Positions 1 to 5,132 of a stretch of DNA of 5,714 nucleotides are shown piece by piece. Source of the DNA: Bacillota bacterium (GTDB taxonomy: Bacteria > Bacillota > Dehalobacteriia > UBA4068); contig WRKD01000090.1 of NCBI GenBank assembly GCA_009778255.1, positions 1 to 5,714 on the forward strand, in the 5' to 3' direction. How positions within the stretch are numbered: position 1 is the first letter of the stretch; each line of letters opens with the position of its first letter. The position numbers were made by a program, and so were the translations under genes. The notes under the pieces were generated by a model that searched no databases, was not told the origin of the DNA, and saw only the letters and a list, made by a program, of their open reading frames with translations.

Positions 1-126
1 CAAAAGACAAAAACGGCAGGGCGCGAATTGGCCGGTCAATTCGCTCAGGCAATGACGGCAGCGCAGGCGTGTAACTTCTAAAGTTTGGCCGCAAACCGGG
101 CAACTAGACGGGGCGTGATAGTACAT
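1..126 (-). CDS. DUF2089-family zinc-ribbon protein, N-terminal part (runs off left edge)
   Basis: The first 42 codons are present and the gene continues beyond base 1. The product begins MYYHAPSSCPVCGQTLEVTR and carries paired cysteines: CPVC (residues 9-12), CRHC (23-26) and CRFC (37-40). The first two pairs make a zinc ribbon, and the phrase TLEVTRL is typical of the DUF2089 family as I recall it. In that family a short helix-turn-helix region follows in the C-terminal half, which would lie outside this window, so a DNA-binding role is an inference. The ATG at 126 is chosen because an AAGGAGG site (136-142) lies 9 bases upstream and a perfect promoter lies just behind it. The gene follows the EamA transporter on the same strand but has its own promoter. 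The family's function is not well defined. A generic zinc-ribbon protein is the alternative. Confidence 0.75.
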   Translation of the reverse strand, partial: MYYHAPSSCPVCGQTLEVTRLRCRHCLSELTGQFAPCRFCLL

Positions 127-152
127 ATGCTCTAACCTCCTTCTTTAAGCAT

Positions 153-181
153 ATTATAATAGCATAGCTTAATTATGTCAA
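153..181 (-). promoter_or_regulatory. Sigma-A promoter of the DUF2089-like gene (full consensus)
   Basis: Read on the minus strand, TTGACA (176-181) is followed by a 17-bp spacer and TATAAT (153-158), so all 12 consensus bases match at the ideal spacing. Transcription should start near 146, giving a leader of about 20 bases that contains the AAGGAGG site. The -35 hexamer overlaps the outer end of the inverted repeat at 179-234, so anything that binds or extrudes that repeat could affect this promoter. Confidence 0.85.
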
Positions 182-234
182 TAGCTAAATTAAAAAAATC
201 AATAAAAAAATTGATTTTTTTAATTTAGCTATTG
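179..234. repeat. Perfect 25-bp AT-rich inverted repeat; probable terminator of the transporter gene
   Basis: Bases 179-203 are the exact reverse complement of 210-234, with a loop of six A (204-209). The stem has an AGCT core and A7/T7 tracts and is otherwise almost all A/T. It begins 15 bp past the stop codon of the transporter gene, so a transcript leaving that gene would fold a 25-bp stem there; the T7 tract inside the descending arm could serve as the U-run. This makes a terminator the simplest reading, although no U-run follows the full stem on the minus strand. Being symmetric, it could also be a protein-binding site or a small mobile palindrome. Its left end overlaps the -35 box of the next gene. 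Confidence 0.8.
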
Positions 235-249
235 TTTTGTCGTTTTTTG

Positions 250-1155
250 CTATATTCTACCGGAAGTTTCAGATTTTATAAGAACTGCTGCAATAGAGGC
301 AATTAATATAATAGCGCCGCCAAATTGCCGGGGTAAGAGTATTTCTCCCAATAGCAGCCAGCCAAAAAAGGCGCCAAATAATACTTCCGCAGTAAAGATC
401 AAAGAGGCCTGCGTGGGCGAAAGTATTTTTTGCGCGGCAGTTTGTATGAAAAAAGCCAGGGCAGAAGCTAAAACGGCGCAATAAATCAAAGAGAACCAAA
501 TTTCACCGCTAAAGGCGGTGTATGCTACCCGGGCTTCCCATAGAAAAGAACATAAACCGAATATAATAGTAGAAACAAACAGTTGCAAAAGAGTTAGAAG
601 CAGGCTGTCTAAGCCTTGAGTATAGTGGCCCAATAATACAAAGTGGCAGGCGTAAATAGCGGCGCAGGCAATTGTCCATATATCGCCGGAATTAAGACGA
701 AATTGTTCATTTAAAGAAAATAGCGCCAAACCGCTAAGAGCGGCAAAACTCAGGAAAACTTGCCCTTTATGAAGGGCGCGCTTAAATATTAGCCCCGCGA
801 AAGGAACCAGGATCACATAAAAACCGGTGATAAAGGCGGAATTACCTACACTGGTGAATTGTAAGCCAACTGTTTGCGTAGCATATCCGGCGGCTAAAGC
901 TACCCCGGTAATAAGCCCGGCTTTGAGCATGTCTTGGTTGAGCTTTAGTAGGCGGCGGCCGGCAAAGGCTGCCATTAAAACAGTGGCGATTACAAAACGA
1001 TAAAATAAAAAATGCAGTGGCCCAATTACTAAAATAGCGTTTTTGGTGAAAACGAAGGCGCTGCCCCAAATAGCCGTAACCATCAGCATCAGTAAAGCGG
1101 CCCCTATGCGCAGAACAGGCGATTGTTGGGTAAATGTAACATTTTTATTTGTCAT
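250..1155 (-). CDS. EamA-family (drug/metabolite transporter superfamily) membrane transporter
   Basis: This encodes a 301-aa polytopic protein, the usual size for EamA/DMT permeases with ten helices arranged as two repeated five-helix halves. Visible family marks are WGSAFVFTK near residues 30-38 at the end of helix 1, GNSAFITGFYVILVPF at 104-119, and SPTQASLIFTAEVLFGAFFG at 246-265 followed by WLLLGE ending at Glu271. The C-terminal helix ends with a short charged tail. Members export or import amino acids, nucleosides or other small metabolites across the cytoplasmic membrane, and nothing here identifies the substrate. The start at 1155 (MTNKNVTF) puts about 20 residues before helix 1. A longer frame from 1209 would add 18 residues but would run through the promoter. 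There is no Shine-Dalgarno site before the ATG; the promoter position suggests a leaderless message. The gene is divergent from murJ. Confidence 0.88.
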   Translation of the reverse strand: MTNKNVTFTQQSPVLRIGAALLMLMVTAIWGSAFVFTKNAILVIGPLHFLFYRFVIATVLMAAFAGRRLLKLNQDMLKAGLITGVALAAGYATQTVGLQFTSVGNSAFITGFYVILVPFAGLIFKRALHKGQVFLSFAALSGLALFSLNEQFRLNSGDIWTIACAAIYACHFVLLGHYTQGLDSLLLTLLQLFVSTIIFGLCSFLWEARVAYTAFSGEIWFSLIYCAVLASALAFFIQTAAQKILSPTQASLIFTAEVLFGAFFGWLLLGEILLPRQFGGAIILIASIAAVLIKSETSGRI

Positions 1156-1162
1156 AGTAAGT

Positions 1163-1191
1163 ATTATACCATGACTAATAATCAGGTGCAA
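1163..1191 (-). promoter_or_regulatory. Promoter of the EamA transporter gene, placed for a leaderless transcript
   Basis: On the minus strand a perfect TATAAT (1163-1168) lies 17 bp downstream of a weak -35 hexamer TTGCAC (1186-1191; only TTG matches). The -10 box ends 7 bases before the ATG at 1155, so transcription would be expected to start at or within a base or two of the start codon. An A/T tract (1190-1202) just upstream could act as an UP element and compensate for the poor -35. Confidence 0.6.
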
Positions 1192-1202
1192 ATTAAAAAA
1201 AA

Positions 1203-1231
1203 CTGGCAATTAGCACAGGTTGTGGTATAAT
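1203..1231 (+). promoter_or_regulatory. Extended -10 promoter of murJ (and probably lepA)
   Basis: CTGGCA (1203-1208, 4 of 6 matches to TTGACA) is followed by a 17-bp spacer and TATAAT (1226-1231), with the extended -10 dinucleotide TG at 1223-1224. Transcription should start near 1238, leaving a leader of about 75 bases before the murJ TTG. The A/T tract at 1190-1202 is directly upstream and is shared with the divergent transporter promoter. The ATG at 1230 falls inside this -10 box and so cannot be the murJ start. Confidence 0.75.
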
Positions 1232-1240
1232 GGAAATCAG

Positions 1241-1289
1241 GCGCTTGAAGATAGAAATTGGAAATCTGTTCCCTGTCTTCTCGCCGCGC
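1241..1289 (+). other. Possible stem-loop in the murJ 5' leader
   Basis: GAAGATAG (1247-1254) can pair with CTGTCTTC (1273-1280) with one G-U pair, GCGC (1241-1244) can pair with GCGC (1286-1289) outside it, and GGAA (1260-1263) with TTCC (1269-1272) inside. The structure is interrupted and ends 11 bases before the GGGAGG site. It does not match any riboswitch I recognise and may be chance. Confidence 0.25.
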
Positions 1290-1300
1290 ATTGCTGTTTT

Positions 1301-1306
1301 GGGAGG
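1301..1306 (+). promoter_or_regulatory. Ribosome-binding site that fixes the murJ TTG start
   Basis: GGGAGG lies 7 bases before the TTG at 1314. It is the only strong site in the region, and no comparable site precedes the in-frame ATG at 1230 or the in-frame ATG at 1341. Confidence 0.85.
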
Positions 1307-1313
1307 TGTTATA

Positions 1314-2900
1314 TTGTCTGAGCTGCAGCAGGGTAAGGTGATGCGAGCTGCCACTTTCATGATGGTCACTATGGCTATATCGCGCATACTGGGTTATGTG
1401 CGCGATATGGTTATGTATCCTATGTTTGGCTTAAGCGGCGAAACCTCCGCCTATACCACTGCTTTTATTATACCGGATTTTTTATATCTGATTATTATTG
1501 GCGGGGCCTTGGCCTCGGCTTTTGTGCCGGTGCTTTCATCATATTTAGCCTTAAACCAACCAAAGGAAGTGTGGCAGGTATCTAGCATCGTAATAAGCTG
1601 GTGCCTTATGCTGATGCTCTTGGGTATAGCCGCCGCTTATATATTCACGCCGCAATTGGTTAGTGTATTGGCACCCGGCTATGAGCAGGAAACACGCTTG
1701 CTAACCATAACATTAACCCGCTTGATGTTGATACAGCCGCTGTTTATGATGCTGGCTGGTATTGGTATGGGCATTTTGAATTCGCATCAACGTTTTAATG
1801 TGCCCGCTATGGGGTCGATGCTCTATAACCTGTTCATTGTCCTGGGCGGTGCGCTCTTATGCCTGCCTATTGAGGCGCGTTTTCCCGGTTACGGCGTAGC
1901 CGGTTTTTCTATTGGCGTGGTCCTGGGCTCCATTGTTTATATGCTGATTCAAATACCGGCTTTAAAAGAAGTAGGTTTTCAATTTCGCCCCAGTTTGAAT
2001 GTGCATCATCCGGGCTTTCGCCGCTTGATTAAGTTGATGATACCTTCATTGATCGGCCTTTCGGTGCAGCGTATAAATCTAATAGTTAATCAGGCGCTGG
2101 CTTCTATGTTGGAAGATAAGGCGGTAGCCGCCCTCAAGATGGCCCAAAAGTTTATGGATTTACCCATCGGCGTGTTTGCTATACCCATTGCTGTGGCAAT
2201 TTTGCCTACTATGGCCCGGCAATATGTCTCGCAGGATATGCCCGAGTATAAAAAAAGCCTGTCTTTGGGCATACGCTCGGTGGTTTTTATTTGCCTTCCC
2301 GCGGCGGTAGGCTTAATAGTACTGCGCGAGCCGATCATTAGGCTGATGTTTGAATTTAAAGGCGGCAATTTTGGCGTTGAAGATACCCTTTATACCGGGC
2401 AAGCTTTGCTGTTTTACTGTTTGGGACTGGTATTTTATGGTTTATTGCATGTATTGTTGCGTAGTTTCTACGCTTTGCAAGATACGGTTACGCCGGTACT
2501 AGCCAGTTTAATAACTATTGTCATCAATTTATGTTTTTCCTTGCTGCTTTTGCAGCCATTAAGGCATATGGGGCTACCGCTGGCTTTTTCTATTGCCGGC
2601 GCCGCGCAATGCGCTATACTGCTGTTTTTGCTGCACCGACGCATTGGTCAAATGGATTTGCGCCATATTTTGAATTCTTTTATTAAAACAGGCGCTGTTT
2701 GCCTAATTATGGGTCTTGCGGCTTTTAGCGCTTCGCGTTTTATTGCCATGCAAATGGATGTCGTATCTTCTAAACTGGCGCAGATCATCCAGCTCTCTCT
2801 TAGCATGGGTCTGGCGGTACTGGTTTTCTTTTTTCTCGCCTATATTTTGCGCATGGAAGAGGCCAAAACCCTTATTAATATGTTAAAACGCCGCACTTAG
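1314..2900 (+). CDS. murJ: MurJ/MviN-family lipid II flippase
   Basis: This encodes a 528-aa protein of the MVF/MOP superfamily, the expected length for MurJ, which moves lipid II across the cytoplasmic membrane for peptidoglycan synthesis. About fourteen hydrophobic segments can be traced (roughly 16-36, 50-73, 91-112, 131-153, 163-185, 194-214, 237-258, 272-300, 318-338, 361-385, 392-413, 420-441, 456-477, 486-511). Family marks include SRILGYVRD (23-31), GGALASAFVPVLSSYL (63-78), GMGILNSHQRF (151-161), DLPIGVFAIPIAVAILP (282-298) and LLRSFYALQDTVTP (381-394). The TTG start is fixed by GGGAGG upstream. Arg24 and Arg30 match E. coli Arg18 and Arg24, but by eye the positions of E. coli Asp39, Arg52 and Arg270 hold Ser45, Tyr58 and Lys279. 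It precedes lepA and is probably cotranscribed with it. Another MOP-type exporter is possible but less likely. Confidence 0.92.
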   Translation: MSELQQGKVMRAATFMMVTMAISRILGYVRDMVMYPMFGLSGETSAYTTAFIIPDFLYLIIIGGALASAFVPVLSSYLALNQPKEVWQVSSIVISWCLMLMLLGIAAAYIFTPQLVSVLAPGYEQETRLLTITLTRLMLIQPLFMMLAGIGMGILNSHQRFNVPAMGSMLYNLFIVLGGALLCLPIEARFPGYGVAGFSIGVVLGSIVYMLIQIPALKEVGFQFRPSLNVHHPGFRRLIKLMIPSLIGLSVQRINLIVNQALASMLEDKAVAALKMAQKFMDLPIGVFAIPIAVAILPTMARQYVSQDMPEYKKSLSLGIRSVVFICLPAAVGLIVLREPIIRLMFEFKGGNFGVEDTLYTGQALLFYCLGLVFYGLLHVLLRSFYALQDTVTPVLASLITIVINLCFSLLLLQPLRHMGLPLAFSIAGAAQCAILLFLLHRRIGQMDLRHILNSFIKTGAVCLIMGLAAFSASRFIAMQMDVVSSKLAQIIQLSLSMGLAVLVFFFLAYILRMEEAKTLINMLKRRT

Positions 2901-2969
2901 GGGCTATTTTAATCGCCTGTAGTAGTTTTCTCTTCTCGCATCTGGCATATTGCGGTGAAACCCGCATTA

Positions 2970-2975
2970 GGGAGG
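2970..2975 (+). promoter_or_regulatory. Ribosome-binding site that fixes the lepA TTG start
   Basis: GGGAGG stands 9 bases before the TTG at 2985. The alternative GTG at 2955 has no such site and would add ten residues not seen in the family. A small stem (TGCGG 2951-2955 with CCGCA 2962-2966) lies just upstream of the site and may help keep it open or be chance. Confidence 0.85.
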
Positions 2976-2984
2976 AAAAGTATT

Positions 2985-4784
2985 TTGGAACAAAAATATA
3001 TTCGTAATTTTTGCATTATCGCCCATATAGACCATGGTAAAAGTACTTTAGCCGACCGCCTTTTGGAAATGACCGGCACCATTGCCGAGCGGGATATGAG
3101 CAAACAAGTACTGGATTCGATGGATTTGGAGCAGGAACGTGGTATTACTATAAAATTAACTGCCGTGCGCATGCGTTATGAGCAGGATGGCCAGGAATAT
3201 CAGTTTAATCTTATCGATACACCGGGGCATGTGGATTTTAATTATGAAGTCTCGCGCAGCCTGGCGGCTTGTGAGGGCGCTTTGCTGGTAGTAGACGCGG
3301 CACAGGGTATAGAGGCGCAAACTTTAGCTAATGTTTACTTAGCTTTGGAGCATGATCTTGAAATCATCCCCATTATCAATAAAATAGATTTGCCGGGCGC
3401 CGACCCCCAAGGCGCGCGTCAGCAAATTGAGGATATTATCGGCTTGGATGCTTCCCAGGCTATATTGGCATCGGCTAAAACAGGCGAAGGCTGCGATGAA
3501 ATAATGCGCGCTATTGTGGCGCGCGTACCGCCGCCGCAAGGCGATATTCACGCCCCCTTAAGCGCCTTGATCTTCGATTCCCATTTTGACAGTTATCGCG
3601 GCGCTATACCTTATATTTGCGTGAAAGAAGGATTGCTGGAAAAAGGCATGCGCATTCGCATGATGAGCAGTGGCAAAACTATGGAGGTCACGGAGGTGGG
3701 TGTTTTCACGCCGGGGGCGCGCTTAACCGAGAGTTTATCTGCCGGCGAAGTGGGCTATGTGGCGGCCAGCATTAAGAATGTTGCCGATACCAGGGTGGGG
3801 GATACCATAACCAATGCAGATTACCCTGCGGCTTTTCCTCTGCCCGGTTACCGTCCGGCTATCTCTATGGTCTATTGTGGTCTTTATCCGGTAGAAAATA
3901 ATGATTATAATGATCTTAAAGATGCTCTGGAAAAATTGAGTTTAAATGACGCGGCGCTGCTCTACGAGCCGGAAACATCGGTAGCTTTAGGCTTTGGTTT
4001 CCGTTGCGGCTTTTTGGGCTTATTACATATGGAAATAGTTAAAGAGCGCTTAGAGCGGGAATATAGTCTCAATTTGTTAATAACCGCGCCCTCGGTCAGT
4101 TATCGCGCTACGAAAACAGACGGTTCTGTAGAACAGGTAGATAATCCGGTAAAATTACCGGAAGCTAATAAACTGGCTTTAATAGAAGAACCTTATGTAA
4201 AGGCTACCGTTATGGCGCCCAGCGAATATATTGGCTCGGTGATGGAATTAGCTCAAGAACGGCGCGGAACCTTTATCAATATGGAATATATCAATCCCAC
4301 CCGCGTGATGATGATGTACGATTTGCCTCTAGCAGAGATCATTTATGACTTTTTCGATCAACTTAAGAGCCGTAGCCGCGGCTATGCTTCGCTGGATTAT
4401 GAACTGGCCGGTTATCGAGCCGCCGCTTTAGTTAAGCTGGATATCTTAGTTAATGATCAGGTAGTAGACGCCCTTTCCTGCATTGTGCATAAAGATAAAG
4501 CATATCAGCGCGGAAGAGCGCTGGTGGTGAAATTACGCAGCCTTATTCCACGTCAATTGTTCGAGGTGCCTATACAGGCAGCCATGGGCAATAAGGTGAT
4601 AGCTCGCGAAAGTGTGAAAGCTCTGCGTAAAAATGTGATCGAGAAATGCTATGGCGGAGATATCTCCCGTAAGCGTAAGCTTTTAGAAAAGCAAAAAGAA
4701 GGTAAAAAGCGCATGAAACAAGTGGGTAATGTAGAAATACCGCAGGAAGCCTTTATGGCGGTGCTGGAGATAGAAGACAAATAG
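2985..4784 (+). CDS. lepA: Elongation factor 4 (LepA), ribosome-associated GTPase
   Basis: This encodes 599 aa, the normal LepA length, starting at TTG (MEQKYIRNFCIIAHIDHGKS). All five GTPase motifs are present: G1 AHIDHGKST (13-21), G2 ERGIT (51-55), G3 DTPGH (78-82, with the catalytic His82), G4 NKID (132-135) and G5 SAK (163-165). The beta-barrel domain II, the EF-G-like domains (for example GFGFRCGFLGLLHMEIVKER at 336-355) and the LepA-specific C-terminal domain follow. The C-terminal domain has RGYASLDYE (465-473) and the basic stretch KCYGGDISRKRKLLEKQKEG (554-573). The protein acts on ribosomes during initiation or elongation and is thought to matter mostly under stress. It follows murJ by 84 bp with no obvious promoter or terminator between them, so one transcript is likely. 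In many Bacillota hemW follows directly; here a toxin-antitoxin pair intervenes. Confidence 0.98.
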   Translation: MEQKYIRNFCIIAHIDHGKSTLADRLLEMTGTIAERDMSKQVLDSMDLEQERGITIKLTAVRMRYEQDGQEYQFNLIDTPGHVDFNYEVSRSLAACEGALLVVDAAQGIEAQTLANVYLALEHDLEIIPIINKIDLPGADPQGARQQIEDIIGLDASQAILASAKTGEGCDEIMRAIVARVPPPQGDIHAPLSALIFDSHFDSYRGAIPYICVKEGLLEKGMRIRMMSSGKTMEVTEVGVFTPGARLTESLSAGEVGYVAASIKNVADTRVGDTITNADYPAAFPLPGYRPAISMVYCGLYPVENNDYNDLKDALEKLSLNDAALLYEPETSVALGFGFRCGFLGLLHMEIVKERLEREYSLNLLITAPSVSYRATKTDGSVEQVDNPVKLPEANKLALIEEPYVKATVMAPSEYIGSVMELAQERRGTFINMEYINPTRVMMMYDLPLAEIIYDFFDQLKSRSRGYASLDYELAGYRAAALVKLDILVNDQVVDALSCIVHKDKAYQRGRALVVKLRSLIPRQLFEVPIQAAMGNKVIARESVKALRKNVIEKCYGGDISRKRKLLEKQKEGKKRMKQVGNVEIPQEAFMAVLEIEDK

Positions 4785-4793
4785 GGTTAGGAG

Positions 4794-4819
4794 CGGCCAT
4801 GGGCCGTTTCGCTGCGAAA
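4794..4819 (+). terminator. Two tandem short hairpins after lepA, possible weak terminator or attenuator
   Basis: CGGCC (4794-4798) pairs with GGCCG (4802-4806) around a 3-base loop. Immediately after it TTTCG (4807-4811) pairs with CGAAA (4815-4819), also with a 3-base loop. The first stem is GC-rich and starts 10 bases after the lepA stop, but the following T tract is only three bases, so termination is likely to be partial at most. The hairpins sit between the lepA stop and the toxin-antitoxin promoter and would reduce read-through into the module. Confidence 0.4.
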
Positions 4820-4834
4820 TTATTGACAAAATAG
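4799..4834 (+). other. 11-codon reading frame after lepA; possible relic of the original hemW start
   Basis: An AGGAG site (4789-4793) sits 5 bases before an ATG that opens an 11-codon frame, MGRFAAKLLTK, ending at TAG 4832-4834. Its placement 14 bases after the lepA stop is where hemW would be expected to begin. Its first residues (Met-Gly-Arg-Phe) resemble the actual hemW start (Met-Met-Arg-Phe). It overlaps the hairpins and the -35 box of the next promoter. It could be a scar of the insertion, a leader peptide or coincidence; the match is too short to decide. Confidence 0.25.
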
Positions 4835-4851
4835 CATCTGTTTGTTATGAT
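4823..4851 (+). promoter_or_regulatory. Strong promoter of the toxin-antitoxin pair (may also serve hemW)
   Basis: A perfect TTGACA (4823-4828), a 17-bp spacer and TATGAT (4846-4851, 5 of 6) are present, with an extended -10 TG at 4843-4844. Transcription should start near 4858, about 35 bases before the antitoxin ATG. No terminator is visible between the toxin and hemW, so this promoter should also feed hemW and whatever follows it. Confidence 0.8.
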
Positions 4852-4855
4852 GATA
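4832..4855 (+). promoter_or_regulatory. Candidate operator: imperfect inverted repeat over the spacer and -10 box
   Basis: TAGCATC (4832-4838) and GATGATA (4849-4855) are inverted copies with one mismatch, separated by 10 bases. Antitoxins of the Phd/YefM type, alone or with their toxin, normally repress their own promoter by binding such repeats. A site covering the -10 box would suit this. The repeat is short and the assignment is an inference. Confidence 0.25.
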
Positions 4856-4878
4856 GCGTAATATTGATTATAAAATAA

Positions 4879-4883
4879 AGGGG
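4879..4883 (+). promoter_or_regulatory. Ribosome-binding site that fixes the antitoxin ATG start
   Basis: AGGGG lies 9 bases before the ATG at 4893, but only 3 bases before the in-frame GTG at 4887, which is too close. The ATG is therefore preferred, and it removes two residues (Met-Glu) from the longer frame. Confidence 0.7.
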
Positions 4884-4892
4884 CTGGTGGAA

Positions 4893-5132
4893 ATGAAAAT
4901 TGCCTTATCTGATTTAAAAGTTAATGTAGGAAAATACGTTGATTTGGCAAATGATGTGGATGTTATAATTACAAAATACGGTAAGCCAGCAGCTAAAATT
5001 GTGCGTTTTGATAAAGAACCGTGGTATTTGAAGAGAGTTCCGGAGGAAGTTATAGATATAGAACAATTGTTCGGGACGCTTCCAAGTGATTTTGATCTTG
5101 AAGATGCGAGAATGGAAAGGTTGATCAAGTGA
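4893..5132 (+). CDS. Phd/YefM-like antitoxin of a type II toxin-antitoxin system
   Basis: This 79-aa protein has the Phd/YefM layout. The N-terminal DNA-binding and dimerisation part (about 1-40) reads MKIALSDLKVNVGKYVDLAN followed by DVDVIITKYGKPAAKIV. The linker and acidic, probably flexible C-terminal part (about 44-79, ending DLEDARMERLIK) would wrap around and block the toxin. It should also repress its own promoter. The gene overlaps the toxin start by four bases (GTGA at 5129-5132), the usual antitoxin-first arrangement with translational coupling. A hand count gives about 35% GC, well below sampled lepA (about 46%), which fits recent acquisition. The family call rests on recognition of the N-terminal pattern; another short antitoxin family is a less likely alternative. 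Confidence 0.85.
   Translation: MKIALSDLKVNVGKYVDLANDVDVIITKYGKPAAKIVRFDKEPWYLKRVPEEVIDIEQLFGTLPSDFDLEDARMERLIK

Noticed and set aside
1156..1209. N-terminal extension of the EamA transporter to 1209
   Set aside because: It would be translated through the only plausible promoter and has no ribosome site; the start at 1155 gives a normal family N-terminus.
1230..1313. N-terminal extension of murJ from the ATG at 1230
   Set aside because: This ATG lies inside the promoter -10 box, upstream of the expected transcription start, and has no ribosome-binding site; the extra residues do not look like MurJ.
2889..2930. Terminator between murJ and lepA
   Set aside because: The bases after the murJ stop form no convincing stem followed by a T tract, so the two genes are treated as one transcript.
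2955..2984. N-terminal extension of lepA from the GTG at 2955
   Set aside because: No ribosome site precedes it, and LepA proteins start just before the YIRNFCIIAHIDHGK region, as the TTG at 2985 does.
2909..3172. Minus-strand 87-aa reading frame over the murJ-lepA junction
   Set aside because: It is mostly antisense to the lepA GTPase domain and the product shows no recognisable family pattern.
4861..4892. Riboswitch or structured leader before the antitoxin
   Set aside because: The leader is only about 35 bases, A/T-rich and without a stable stem.
4868..5128. Minus-strand 86-aa reading frame opposite the antitoxin
   Set aside because: It is fully antisense to a recognisable antitoxin, with no ribosome site or family resemblance, so it is a shadow frame.
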